Origin: Variovorax sp. WS11
GTDB taxonomy: Bacteria > Pseudomonadota > Gammaproteobacteria > Burkholderiales > Burkholderiaceae_C
DNA length: 64,000 nt
Assembly (NCBI RefSeq): GCF_010499245.1
Contig: NZ_JAAGOW010000001.1
Coordinates: 868,001-932,000, forward strand
Reading direction: 5' to 3'
Shown: positions 9,891 through 18,196 of the stretch, in pieces
Numbering within the stretch: position 1 is the first letter of the stretch
Layout of the letters: each line of letters begins with the position of its first letter
Position numbers and translations under genes: made by a program
The notes under the pieces: model-generated
Seen by the model: only the letters and a program-made list of their open reading frames with translations
Databases searched by the model: none
Told to the model about the DNA's origin: nothing

Positions 9891-9919
9891 AAGCGGGGCC
9901 TCGAGCCCCGCTTTTTTTT
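9891..9919 (+). terminator. Intrinsic terminator after bfr
   Basis: A 9-bp stem AAGCGGGGC/GCCCCGCTT with a 5-base loop, followed by a T run to 9919. Confidence 0.93.
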
Positions 9920-9935
9920 GGGCCTCGCCCAGCAT

Positions 9936-9959
9936 GCAAATAGCATTCATTCTCATTTG
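9936..9959 (+). promoter_or_regulatory. Fur-box-like site before the PepSY operon
   Basis: Positions 9936-9959 form an imperfect palindrome (GCAAATAGCATTCATTCTCATTTG broken at the centre: left arm GCAAATAGCATT, right arm CATTCTCATTTG) with the NAT-rich spacing of betaproteobacterial Fur boxes. It lies 24 bases before the ATG of the PepSY gene. Confidence 0.7.
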
Positions 9960-9982
9960 TAAGGATAGAATCCCGGGCTTCG

Positions 9983-10624
9983 ATGAACGCCCCTTCCGCC
10001 AATCGCCGCCGCGCCTGCTGGCTCAAGACCTTGCACGAATGGCATTGGGTCAGCGCGGCGCTCTGCCTGATCGGCATGGTGCTGTTCAGCGTCACCGGCT
10101 TCACGCTCAATCACGCCGGAAGCATCGAGGCGAAGCCCAAGGTGAGCAGCCGGACCGGCGCCATCGACGACGCGCAGCGCGCCCGGCTCATGCGGCAGCT
10201 GCCGTCCGTCAAGGCAAACAAGGGCAAGGCCGAGCTGCCGCAAGAACTGCAGGCCTGGGTGCAGAAGCAATGGGCCATCGACACCGCGGGCCGAGAGGCC
10301 GAGTGGTCGGACGACGAGATCTATCTCTCGCTGCCCAGGCCCGGCGGCGACGCTTGGCTGCGGCTCAGCCTGGCCGACGGTGAGATCGAATACGAGCGCA
10401 CCGACCGCGGCTGGCTTTCGTACTTCAACGACCTGCACAAAGGGCGCAACACGGGCGCCGCCTGGAGCTGGTTCATCGACCTCTTCGCGGCTGCCGCACT
10501 CATTTTTTCGGTCACCGGCCTGTTCATTCTCAAGATGCACGCCGGCAATCGCCCGTTCACCTGGCCCGTGGTCGGCATGGGGCTGGTGCTGCCGGTGCTG
10601 CTGGCGCTGATGTTCATTCATTGA
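9983..10624 (+). CDS. PepSY-associated transmembrane protein, probable iron/siderophore reductase subunit
   Basis: A 213-aa inner-membrane protein of the PepSY_TM type (COG3295-like). Three hydrophobic helices are visible: about 21-45, 157-182 and 192-213, with a periplasmic domain between the first and second. Conserved-looking histidines sit at the membrane edges (LHEWHW at 17-22, LNHAG near 43, NDLHKGRN near 149), suitable for haem binding as known for PepSY_TM siderophore reductases such as FoxB; haem here is inference. It is first in a five-gene operon behind a Fur-like box, suggesting that it carries electrons across the membrane for ferric iron release. Confidence 0.85.
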   Translation: MNAPSANRRRACWLKTLHEWHWVSAALCLIGMVLFSVTGFTLNHAGSIEAKPKVSSRTGAIDDAQRARLMRQLPSVKANKGKAELPQELQAWVQKQWAIDTAGREAEWSDDEIYLSLPRPGGDAWLRLSLADGEIEYERTDRGWLSYFNDLHKGRNTGAAWSWFIDLFAAAALIFSVTGLFILKMHAGNRPFTWPVVGMGLVLPVLLALMFIH

Positions 10625-10642
10625 TCCTGGAAAGAGGTTTTC

Positions 10643-11164
10643 GTGCAAGTTCGCTATTCCCTTGCGCTCGCGGCGCTCTTCGGTGCTCCCGCCTTCGCGG
10701 CCGGTCTCACGGTCAACATCGAGGTGCCGCGCCTGACGGTGGCCGAATACCACCGGCCCTATGTCTCGGCATGGATCGAACGCGCCGACCAGTCGGTCGC
10801 GGCCACGCTGGCGGTCTGGTACGACATCAAGAACAAGGGCAACGCAGAGGGTGAAGGCACCAAGTGGCTCAAGGACATGCGCCAGTGGTGGCGCCGCACG
10901 GGCCGCGAGCTGCAGATGCCGGTCGATGGCATCAGCAGCGCCACCCGTCCCGCGGGCAAGCACCAGATCAGCTTCACCGAAGGCTCGGCCGCGCTTCCGA
11001 AGCTGGCGCCTGGCGCCTACAAGCTCTACGTCGAGGCGGCGCGCGAGGTCGGTGGCCGTGAGATCCTGAGCATCCCCTTCGAATGGCCACCGAAGTCGGC
11101 CGCGCAGCCGCAGGTCGCCGGCAACAGCGAGCTTGGCGAAGTGAAGCTCGAACTCAAGCCCTGA
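10643..11164 (+). CDS. DUF2271 periplasmic protein, candidate ApbE flavinylation target
   Basis: A 173-aa exported protein; the GTG start at 10643 is chosen because AAAGAGG lies at SD distance and a clean Sec signal peptide follows (cleavage near PAFA-AGL, residue 19-20). The mature part has WYDIKNKGNAEGEGTKWLKD and a basic WWRRTGRELQ segment typical of DUF2271. The stretch DGISSATRPAG (residues 95-105) resembles the ApbE motif D-x-x-S-G-A-T, with Thr101 as the candidate FMN acceptor. apbE is two genes downstream. Function as a periplasmic electron carrier is inferred, not shown. Confidence 0.85.
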   Translation: MQVRYSLALAALFGAPAFAAGLTVNIEVPRLTVAEYHRPYVSAWIERADQSVAATLAVWYDIKNKGNAEGEGTKWLKDMRQWWRRTGRELQMPVDGISSATRPAGKHQISFTEGSAALPKLAPGAYKLYVEAAREVGGREILSIPFEWPPKSAAQPQVAGNSELGEVKLELKP

Positions 11165-11194
11165 ATTCCCCCATCCTCCTCATCGGGTTCCACC

Positions 11195-11995
11195 ATGAAG
11201 CTTGCATTCCGCACCGCCGCCCTGATCCTCGCCCTTGCCGCCGCGTCCGTCCATGCACACAACGTGTGGCTGCTGCCCTCGAGCACAGTGCTTTCCAAGG
11301 GCGACTGGATCACGGTCGACGCGGCCGTGTCCAACGACCTGTTCTTCTTCAATCACAACCCGCTGGCCCTCGACAACCTCGAGGTCACCGCGCCCGACGG
11401 CAGCGCCATCAAGGCCGAGAACGTCCACAAGGGCAAGCTGCGCAGCGTCTTCGACCTCAACCTCGCGCAGCCCGGTACCTACCGTGTCGCGGTGCTCAAC
11501 GGCGGCGTGTTCGCGCGCTGGAAGGACAAGGCCACCGGGCAGCAGAAGCGCGCGCGCGGCACGCCGGAGAACATCGCGAGCCAGATTCCGGCGGACGCAC
11601 AAGAAGTCGAAGTCACGCAGTCGGCCGGCCGCATCGAAACCTTCATCACCGTGGGCAAGCCCAGCAAGCTCCAGCCGAGCGGGAAGGGCCTGGAACTGGT
11701 CGCCACCACCCACCCCACCGACCTGGTGAAGGGCGAAAAGGCCAGCTTCATCTTGCAGATCGACGGCCAGCCTGCCAAGGACCTCGAAGTGACGGTCACG
11801 CCGGGCAACACGCGCTACCGCGACAAGATGGACGAGATCTCGGCCAAGACCGACGCCAAGGGCCAGTTCTCCGTGACCTGGCCGCAGGCCGGCATGTACT
11901 GGCTCGAGGCCAACACCAAGGACAACAAGACGTCGGTCACGCAGGCCAAGGAGCGGCGCCTGAGCTATGCCGCTACCTTGGAAGTGATGCCCTGA
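11195..11995 (+). CDS. DUF4198 periplasmic protein (NikM-like), possibly metal-binding
   Basis: A 266-aa exported protein of the DUF4198 family, known as periplasmic partners of metal uptake. The signal peptide runs to about residue 21; predicted cleavage after SVHA leaves a mature N-terminus HNVWLLPS, so the free N-terminal residue would be His. The rest is beta-rich, with an Ig-like C-terminal half (KGEKASFILQIDGQPAKDLE, then TDAKGQFSVTWPQAGMYWLEA). It is third in the Fur-linked operon, 30 bases after the DUF2271 gene. Its role in iron release is unknown. Confidence 0.85.
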   Translation: MKLAFRTAALILALAAASVHAHNVWLLPSSTVLSKGDWITVDAAVSNDLFFFNHNPLALDNLEVTAPDGSAIKAENVHKGKLRSVFDLNLAQPGTYRVAVLNGGVFARWKDKATGQQKRARGTPENIASQIPADAQEVEVTQSAGRIETFITVGKPSKLQPSGKGLELVATTHPTDLVKGEKASFILQIDGQPAKDLEVTVTPGNTRYRDKMDEISAKTDAKGQFSVTWPQAGMYWLEANTKDNKTSVTQAKERRLSYAATLEVMP

Positions 11996-13023
11996 ACACG
12001 CCTGCCAAGGTCGCGACCGCGCGGCCTTCCTTCGCCGCCCGTTGGGCGAGCGGCTACGCCAATGCCGCGCTGCCGCGCCACGCCGATCCCGCCAGCCTGC
12101 AGGCGATCGCCGGGCGCACGATGGGTACGACCTGGTCGCTGCGCTTCGACAACCCGAAGATGATCGAGCTCGGCGCAGTCCGGCATGCCGTGCAAGCCGT
12201 GCTCGACCGCGTGATCGCGCAGATGAGCACCTGGGAGCCGGGCTCGGACATCAGCCGCTTCAACGGCGCGATCGCCGGCAGCCGTCACTCGCTGGCGCCG
12301 GAATTCGCCGAAGTGCTGGGCTGCGCATTGCGCTGGGCCGCGGAAAGCGGCGGCGCGATCGACCCTAGCGTCGGACCCTTGATCTCGTTGTGGGGGTTCG
12401 GAGCACAAGCCTGCACCTCGGGAATGCCCTCCTCCCCGGCCGATCTCGCGCAAGCCCGGGCGCGGGTCGGCTGGGAGCGGCTCGACTTCGATCCTGGAAC
12501 CCAGTCGATCCTGCAGCCAGGTGGCACTGCCCTCGATCTCTCTGGGGTGGCCAAGGGTTTCGCAGTCGATCACGTGGCCGAGGCGTTGCGTACGCTCGGC
12601 CTCGAGGACTTCATCGTCGAAGTCGGTGGCGAGCTGCGCGGCGCAGGCCACCGTCCCGGCGGCGCTCCCTGGCGAGTCCAGGTCGACGCCGCTAACGGCC
12701 GCCCGGCCGTCGTCGCGCTTTCCAACCTGGCGATCGCCACCTCGGGCGACCGCTGGCACACGCACGAACACGCCGGCCGGCGCTGGTCGCACACCATCGA
12801 TCCGCGCAACGGCGAGCCGCCTCGCCACGGGTTGGCCTCGGTGACGGTGCTGCATCGCGAATGCATGCACGCCGATGCGTTGGCGACCGTCCTGACGGTG
12901 CTAGGGCCCGACGAGGGCCTGGCATTCGCCGAGCGCCACGCCGTCCCGGCTCTGTTCGTCTGCCACGAAGGCGCGCAGCCGCGGGTCCTGGCCACCAGCC
13001 ACTGGCCCGCGCACAGCTCATGA
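11992..13023 (+). CDS. apbE: FAD:protein FMN transferase ApbE
   Basis: Attaches FMN covalently to Thr/Ser of target proteins. The conserved core begins IAGRTMGTTWSLRF and includes PGSDISRFN, IDPSVGPLISLWGFG, ALDLSGVAKGFAVDHVAEAL, VEVGGELRGAG, ATSGD and WSHTIDPRNGEPP. The only in-frame ATG (12121) falls inside MGTTW and would cut conserved residues. I therefore prefer a CTG at 11992, which overlaps the previous stop (CTGA) and has GGAAG seven bases upstream; this gives 343 aa. No signal peptide or lipobox is visible with either start, which is odd for an enzyme expected to act on exported proteins. It ends in a 4-base overlap with the next gene. Confidence 0.88.
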   Translation: MNTPAKVATARPSFAARWASGYANAALPRHADPASLQAIAGRTMGTTWSLRFDNPKMIELGAVRHAVQAVLDRVIAQMSTWEPGSDISRFNGAIAGSRHSLAPEFAEVLGCALRWAAESGGAIDPSVGPLISLWGFGAQACTSGMPSSPADLAQARARVGWERLDFDPGTQSILQPGGTALDLSGVAKGFAVDHVAEALRTLGLEDFIVEVGGELRGAGHRPGGAPWRVQVDAANGRPAVVALSNLAIATSGDRWHTHEHAGRRWSHTIDPRNGEPPRHGLASVTVLHRECMHADALATVLTVLGPDEGLAFAERHAVPALFVCHEGAQPRVLATSHWPAHSS

Positions 13024-14384
13024 CCGAGGCGGTCTTGCGCGCGCTGGCGGCCGGCGCGACGGTGTGCGCCTATGCGGCGATGTGCCTCGCCGTGTACCGG
13101 CGAGAGCGCGATCGTCGACGGGTTGCAGCGCGCACGGCCGCTGCCCTGGCAGGCGACGGCAGCTCGCAAGCGGCCTTGGTGCTCTTCGCAAGCCAGACCG
13201 GCCAGGCCGAGGCCCTCGCCTGGCAAACCGCAGGCTGGCTGCGCGACGCCGGAAAGCCGGTGCGCGTGATCCCGCTCAACGAAGCCGATGCGCAGACGCT
13301 TCGAGGCGCAGGGTCGGTCCTATTCGTTGCCAGCACCTACGGCGAAGGCGACGCGCCCGACGGCGCCAGCGTGTTCGCGGCGGATGTGATGCGCGCCGGC
13401 CTGGATCTCTCTTCGCTGCGCTACGCCGTGCTCGCGCTGGGCGATCGCCAATACGCCAACTTCTGCGGCTTCGGCCGGGCGCTCGACGAGTGGCTTCATT
13501 CGACGGGCGCCACGCGAGCCTTCGAGCGCATCGAGGTCGACAACGGCAACCCTGCCGCCCTGGCCCGGTGGCAGACACTGTGCGGCGGGGCCGGCGCGCT
13601 GTCGACGACACCCGGCCATGACGGCAGCGAGCCCCTTCCATGGCGACTCCACGCGCGGGAATTGCTGAACGCCGGAAGCGCCGGCGCGCCCGTGTACCAC
13701 CTTGCGTTCGAGCCCGCCGAGGAATCGGCACAGTGGGAATCCGGGGACATCGCCCAGATCACGCTGGCGAGCGATCCCGGCCGCCCGCGCGACTATTCGA
13801 TCGCCTCGATCCCGGCCGATGGCCAGCTCCACCTGCTGGTACGCCAGGAACGGCACCCCGACGGAACGCTCGGCGCCGCCTCCGGCCTGCTGAGTTCGAC
13901 GCTGGCGATCGGCGACCGCATCGCACTGCGCCTCCGGCCGCACCGCAACTTCCGCCTCGAGGCCAATGCCCAACGTCCGCTGCTCCTCGTCGGCAACGGC
14001 ACGGGGCTGGCGGGCTTGCGCAGCCACCTACGCGCCCGCGCCGCGGCCGGCCAGCACGACAACTGGCTCGTGTTCGGCGAGCGCAATGCGCGGCACGACT
14101 TTCTCTACCGCCAGGAGATCGAGGCATGGCAGGCCTCGGGCGTGCTGCGCCGTCTCGACATGGTGTTCTCGCGCGACCAAGCCGAGCGCCAGTACGTGCA
14201 GCATCGCCTGCTGCAGGCCTCCGAGGAGGTGCGGGCCTGGCTGGCGCGAGGTGCCGCCGTGTACGTCTGCGGCAGCCTGCAGGGCATGGCCTCGGGCGTC
14301 GACGCAGCACTGCGTCAGATCGCCGGCGAGGCCTCCATGCGCGAACTCAACGCCACCGGGCGTTATCGGCGCGACGTGTATTGA
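13020..14384 (+). CDS. Membrane-anchored flavodoxin/ferredoxin-NADP reductase fusion (CysJ-like)
   Basis: A 454-aa flavoprotein: one N-terminal membrane segment (about 5-24) and a basic stretch RRERDRRR, then a flavodoxin domain (LVLFASQTGQAEALA near 52-66, ASTYGEGDAPDG, ALGDRQYANFCGFG) and an FNR module with FAD motif RDYSIAS, NADPH motif LLLVGNGTGLAGLRSHLR and VYVCGSLQGMASGVDAAL, ending in an aromatic Tyr. This is the layout of sulfite-reductase-type flavoproteins, but the neighbours point to iron reduction: NADPH electrons through FAD and FMN to the PepSY membrane protein. ATGA overlap with apbE implies coupling. Confidence 0.9.
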   Translation: MTEAVLRALAAGATVCAYAAMCLAVYRRERDRRRVAARTAAALAGDGSSQAALVLFASQTGQAEALAWQTAGWLRDAGKPVRVIPLNEADAQTLRGAGSVLFVASTYGEGDAPDGASVFAADVMRAGLDLSSLRYAVLALGDRQYANFCGFGRALDEWLHSTGATRAFERIEVDNGNPAALARWQTLCGGAGALSTTPGHDGSEPLPWRLHARELLNAGSAGAPVYHLAFEPAEESAQWESGDIAQITLASDPGRPRDYSIASIPADGQLHLLVRQERHPDGTLGAASGLLSSTLAIGDRIALRLRPHRNFRLEANAQRPLLLVGNGTGLAGLRSHLRARAAAGQHDNWLVFGERNARHDFLYRQEIEAWQASGVLRRLDMVFSRDQAERQYVQHRLLQASEEVRAWLARGAAVYVCGSLQGMASGVDAALRQIAGEASMRELNATGRYRRDVY

Positions 14385-14472
14385 AGCGCGTTGGGCCACA
14401 CCGCCAGTGGCCGCCTGGCAACGAACCTGGGAGAAATTTTGGCATCAGGGCTTGTAAAACGTTAACAAAGGT

Positions 14473-14491
14473 ATTGAGATTCATTATCATC
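14473..14491 (+). promoter_or_regulatory. Fur box upstream of the siderophore receptor
   Basis: ATTGAGATTCATTATCATC matches the 19-base Fur consensus well in its right half (TTCATTATCAT). It lies about 120 bases before the receptor ATG. Confidence 0.8.
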
Positions 14492-14613
14492 CACGCCGAT
14501 CTCGCCTTTGTTCGCGACTCAGCTCACCCAGCCAATCCCCATCGCCCCGCCCCGGGGCGCCCAGCGGGACCAGCCAGTCGAGTTCTCACATCAGACCTTC
14601 CGGAGAACCCTTC

Positions 14614-16971
14614 ATGGCCTACATCAAGAGCCGCAAGCACGCCGTCGCACGTGCCTTGCCGCCGTTCGGCAGCGCTGCCGCCGCCACCCTCATGGCGCTG
14701 ACCGCGCTGCCCGCCTCGGCGCAGACGACCACCAGCACCCTCAAGGAGGTGCGCGTCGAAGGCGCCTCGGCCGACTACAAGGCCGACACCTCGGCCAATC
14801 CCAAGTTCACCGCGCCGCTGGTCGACACGCCGCAGACCATCTCGGTCGTCCGCGAGCAGATCATTCGTGAACAGGGCGCCACCACTCTCACCGAGGCGCT
14901 GCGCAACATCCCGGGCGCGGGCACCTTCTTCCTCGGCGAGAACGGCAACACCAGCACCGGCGACACGATCTTCATGCGCGGCTTCGACACCTCGAGCAGC
15001 ATCTTCGTCGACGGCATCCGCGACCTGGGGTCGGTCTCGCGCGACGTGTTCAACGTCGAGCAGGTCGAGGTGGTCAAGGGCCCGGCCAGCACCGACGTGG
15101 GACGCACTTCGCCCACCGGCTACATCAACCTCATCACCAAGAAGCCGCGCCTCGAGGACAGCTTCGCGGGCTCCGTGAGCTTCGGCAGCGCCGACTATGC
15201 GCGCACCAGCATCGACTGGAACAAGATGATCAGCGGCGCCGACGGCTCCGGCGCGGCCTTCCGTCTCAACGCGGTGGCACAGGACGGCGGCGTCGCCGGC
15301 CGCGACTTCGTGAAGAACAAGCGCTGGGCGATCGCACCTTCGCTGGCTATCGGCCTGAACACGCCGACGCGCATCTTCCTCGACTACGTGCACGTCAAGC
15401 AGGACAACGTTCCGGACGGAGGCGTTCCGACCATCGGCCTGCCCGGCTACTCCAACCCCGACCCGCTCGCGCTCGGCGCGCGCCGCCGCACCTTCCTGAA
15501 CTTCGCGTCGCCGGTCGACTCGAGCAACTTCTACGGCACACGCTCGGACTTCGACAACGTGACGTCGGACATGTTCACCGCCCGCGTGGAGCACGACATC
15601 TCGCCGAACGTCACGCTGCGCAACACCACGCGCTTCGGCCGGACCACGCAGGACTACATGCTCACCTCGTTCGTGCTGGGCGGCCTTGCAGCGAACGGGA
15701 CCGTGCCCGCGGCCAATACGGGCTTCCTGGTCACGCCGAACCCGAGCTTGCCCGCCACCTGGACCTTCCGGCGCAGCACGCCGACCAACAAGGACCAGGA
15801 AAACAAGATCTTCGTGAACCAGACCAACGTGACCGCCAAGATCGACACGGGCGGCATCAGCCACTCGATCAGTGCGGGTCTCGAACTGCTGCGCGAAGAA
15901 CAGAACAACCTCAACTTCTTCGCGCCGGGCTTCGCCAGCGTCAACACGACCTTCGCACCCGTGGGCTCCTGGCCGGATGCGAACCTGTACAACCCCAACC
16001 CGGACGTCGTGGGCTACAACCGGCTGCGCAACGGCACGGGCTCCAACGGCAGGACCGACACCGTCGGCCTGTATGCGTTCGACACCATCAAGCTCAACGA
16101 GCAGTGGCAGATCACGGGCGGCCTGCGCTACGACCACTACAGCACCGACTTCAACTCGACCGCGCTGACGCTGCCGTCGCGGGCGATCACGCCGACCAGC
16201 CTTTCGGTGTCGGACGGGCTGTTCACGGGCAAGCTGGGTGTCGTCTACAAGCCGGCCGAGAACGGCAGCGTCTACGCCGCCTACGGGACGGCCGCGCAAC
16301 CTCCGGGCGGCGCCAACTTCGCGCTGGCCGCGGCCGGTACCGGCAACAACGCCGGACGCACCGACTTCCTGCCGCAGAAGGCCAAGACCTATGAAGTGGG
16401 CACCAAGTGGGACGTGCTGAACAAGCGTCTGGCGCTGACCGCGGCGCTGTATCGCACGGAGGTGCGCAACGAGGTGGTCCAGGATCCGACCAACGCCGCC
16501 GTCTTCACGCAGACCGGCAAGAAGCGCGTGCAAGGCATCGAACTGGGTGCGGCCGGCGCGATCACCGACAACTGGGGCGTGAGCGCAGGTTTCACGACCA
16601 TGAACACCAAGGTCAACGGCTCCACCAATTCGCAGGACCAGATCACGGTGGTTCCCTACACGCCGAAGCGGGCGTTCACGGCGTGGACGACCTACCAGTT
16701 TCCCTTCGGCCTGACGATCGGCGGCGGGGCCCGCTACAACGGGAAGTTGACCAGGGGCTTCGACGGCGCCGTGGGCACGCCGGCCTACACCGAATCGTAT
16801 TGGGTGTTCGACGCGATGGCGTCCTATCGCGTCAGCAAGAACGTCGAGATCCAGCTGAACATCTACAACCTGTTCGACAAGGAGTACGTGGCGGCGATCA
16901 ACAAGAGCGGCTATCGCTACGCGCCCGGCATTCCGCGTTCCGGGCGGATCACGGCCAACTTCACGTTCTGA
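14614..16971 (+). CDS. TonB-dependent siderophore receptor (Fiu-like)
   Basis: A 785-aa outer-membrane receptor. It has a signal peptide ending near ASAQ (about residue 37), then plug domain features DTPQTISVVREQIIREQGATTLTEALRNIPG, FMRGFDTSSSIFVDGIRD and VEVVKGPAS, a beta-barrel, and a C-terminal YRYAPGIPRSGRITANFTF ending in the Phe needed for outer-membrane assembly. The plug resembles catecholate-siderophore receptors of the Fiu type; the exact ligand cannot be read from sequence. It has its own Fur box and is followed by a terminator and piuC, a neighbour typical of Fiu-type receptors. Confidence 0.95.
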   Translation: MAYIKSRKHAVARALPPFGSAAAATLMALTALPASAQTTTSTLKEVRVEGASADYKADTSANPKFTAPLVDTPQTISVVREQIIREQGATTLTEALRNIPGAGTFFLGENGNTSTGDTIFMRGFDTSSSIFVDGIRDLGSVSRDVFNVEQVEVVKGPASTDVGRTSPTGYINLITKKPRLEDSFAGSVSFGSADYARTSIDWNKMISGADGSGAAFRLNAVAQDGGVAGRDFVKNKRWAIAPSLAIGLNTPTRIFLDYVHVKQDNVPDGGVPTIGLPGYSNPDPLALGARRRTFLNFASPVDSSNFYGTRSDFDNVTSDMFTARVEHDISPNVTLRNTTRFGRTTQDYMLTSFVLGGLAANGTVPAANTGFLVTPNPSLPATWTFRRSTPTNKDQENKIFVNQTNVTAKIDTGGISHSISAGLELLREEQNNLNFFAPGFASVNTTFAPVGSWPDANLYNPNPDVVGYNRLRNGTGSNGRTDTVGLYAFDTIKLNEQWQITGGLRYDHYSTDFNSTALTLPSRAITPTSLSVSDGLFTGKLGVVYKPAENGSVYAAYGTAAQPPGGANFALAAAGTGNNAGRTDFLPQKAKTYEVGTKWDVLNKRLALTAALYRTEVRNEVVQDPTNAAVFTQTGKKRVQGIELGAAGAITDNWGVSAGFTTMNTKVNGSTNSQDQITVVPYTPKRAFTAWTTYQFPFGLTIGGGARYNGKLTRGFDGAVGTPAYTESYWVFDAMASYRVSKNVEIQLNIYNLFDKEYVAAINKSGYRYAPGIPRSGRITANFTF

Positions 16972-17010
16972 TGCGAGCGTCGCGTCGCCGCCCGCGCGAT
17001 GCGACACTCG

Positions 17011-17038
17011 AGCCCCGGCCCCCCGCCGGGGCTTTTTT
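17011..17038 (+). terminator. Intrinsic terminator after the siderophore receptor
   Basis: A 9-bp stem AGCCCCGGC/GCCGGGGCT with a 5-base C loop and a T run to 17038. It lies between the receptor and piuC, so piuC is either read through at reduced level or has its own promoter. Confidence 0.88.
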
Positions 17039-17058
17039 CATTGAGAGAGCTCCACAAG

Positions 17059-17739
17059 ATGATGCTGCATGTGCCCAATGTCCTCAGCGCGGAACAGCTG
17101 CGCGACATCCGCGCGGCGCTCGACGGCACCGACTGGGTTGATGGCCGCGAAACCGTCGGCGAGCAAGGTGCGCAGGTCAAGCGCAACCGGCAGTTGCCGG
17201 AGCACTCCGCGGTGGGGCGCGAACTCGGCAAGACGATCCTGCAGGCGTTGGCCCGCCACCCGCTCTTCTTCTCGGCCGCGCTGCCGCTGCGCTTCGTGCC
17301 GCCGCTGTTCAACCGCTACGAAGGCGGAGAGCACTACGGGCTTCACGTCGACGGATCGGTGCGCCCCGTGCCAGGCACGGGCGAGCAGTTACGCACCGAT
17401 CTCTCCTGCACCCTCTTCCTGTGCGATCCGGACGACTATGAAGGCGGCGAGTTGGAGGTCGTCGACACCTACGGCGCGCACGAGGTCAAGCTGCCGGCCG
17501 GCGACCTGATCCTCTATCCCTCGAGCAGCCTGCACCGCGTACACCCCGTGCCCCACGGGGCCCGCACCTGCGCGTTCTTCTGGGTCCAGAGCATGGTGCG
17601 CGACGACGGGCAGCGGGCCATGCTGTTCGAGCTCGACCAGAACATCCTCAAGCTGCGCGGACGGCTCGGCGAATGCGAGGAGACCGTGGCGCTGACAGGT
17701 CACTATCACAACCTGCTGCGCCTCTGGGCCGAAGTTTGA
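17059..17739 (+). CDS. piuC: Fe(II)/2-oxoglutarate-dependent dioxygenase of the PiuC/YbiX family
   Basis: A 226-aa enzyme of the family found beside Fiu/PiuA receptors; substrate unknown. Iron ligands are His96 and Asp98 in [10 protein letters not shown] and His159 in [12 protein letters not shown]; Arg169 in [12 protein letters not shown] is the likely 2-oxoglutarate ligand. I chose the first of two adjacent ATGs (17059) since GAGAGAG lies upstream. An upstream ATG at 16999 would run through the terminator and was rejected. Expected to be expressed under iron limitation with the receptor. Confidence 0.93.
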   Translation: MMLHVPNVLSAEQLRDIRAALDGTDWVDGRETVGEQGAQVKRNRQLPEHSAVGRELGKTILQALARHPLFFSAALPLRFVPPLFNRYEGGEHYGLHVDGSVRPVPGTGEQLRTDLSCTLFLCDPDDYEGGELEVVDTYGAHEVKLPAGDLILYPSSSLHRVHPVPHGARTCAFFWVQSMVRDDGQRAMLFELDQNILKLRGRLGECEETVALTGHYHNLLRLWAEV

Positions 17740-17785
17740 GCCCGGCAGCCGGCCGCTGCACAAGCCCATTAGCCATAGTTGTTGC

Positions 17786-17806
17786 AAATGCGAGGGATTC
17801 GTATTT
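17786..17806 (+). promoter_or_regulatory. Fur-box-like palindrome upstream of bfd
   Basis: Arms AAATGCGA and TTCGTATTT (17786-17806) form an imperfect palindrome with Fur-like spacing, about 50 bases before the bfd ATG. It deviates more from consensus than the sites at 14473 and 20130. Confidence 0.6.
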
Positions 17807-17854
17807 ATAATCACGATTCCTATCACCAGCCAGCCAGACTGCCGCCCCACCGCC

Positions 17855-18127
17855 ATGATCGTTTGCGTATGTCGCCGAGTGTCAGACCGCGAGATCGCGC
17901 GCCACGTGCGGGCGGGGATGACTTTCGACGAAGTGCAATTCGAGCTCGGCGTCGCCACCCAGTGCGGCCAATGCGAGAGCTGCGCACGCGACGTGGTCGC
18001 GCAGTGCAGTGCCTCCCACCCGATCGCCGCGCTGAGCCGCGAATCGGAGCCGAGTTCGATCCAGCTCGCCAGCGCCATCACGGAAAGCAGGGCATGGAAC
18101 TCTTCTCGGCACTCGGCCTCAGCCTGA
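17855..18127 (+). CDS. bfd: Bacterioferritin-associated ferredoxin
   Basis: Small [2Fe-2S] protein that donates electrons to bacterioferritin so that stored iron can leave. It is 90 aa. It starts MIVCVCRRVSDREIARHV, with Cys4 and Cys6, and the second pair is in TQCGQCESCARDVV (Cys40/Cys43 region), matching the Bfd pattern C-x-C and C-x2-C. The tail after about residue 60 is poorly conserved and Ser-rich. A Fur-like box upstream fits known bfd regulation. Its 3' end overlaps a 24-codon reading frame. Confidence 0.93.
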   Translation: MIVCVCRRVSDREIARHVRAGMTFDEVQFELGVATQCGQCESCARDVVAQCSASHPIAALSRESEPSSIQLASAITESRAWNSSRHSASA

Positions 18128-18168
18128 TCGTTGTCACAGGCTCGGCCTGGTGGATTTTTCGCAAGTAA
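18094..18168 (+). CDS. Possible 24-aa single-pass membrane peptide
   Basis: A short frame overlapping the last 34 bases of bfd in another register. It begins MELFSALGLSLIVVTGSAWW and ends IFRK, i.e. one hydrophobic helix with a positively charged C-terminus. GGAAAG lies about six bases before the ATG, and the stop is followed by two further TAA-like repeats. The composition looks like a real small membrane protein, but without comparison across species this remains a candidate. Confidence 0.45.
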   Translation: MELFSALGLSLIVVTGSAWWIFRK

Positions 18169-18196
18169 GTAAGTAACAGCCGGCGGTTTGCTGCAT

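Noticed and set aside
14524..17007. Minus-strand open frame of over 800 codons opposite the siderophore receptor
   Set aside because: Antisense shadow; the plus strand encodes a complete receptor with signal peptide and C-terminal Phe.
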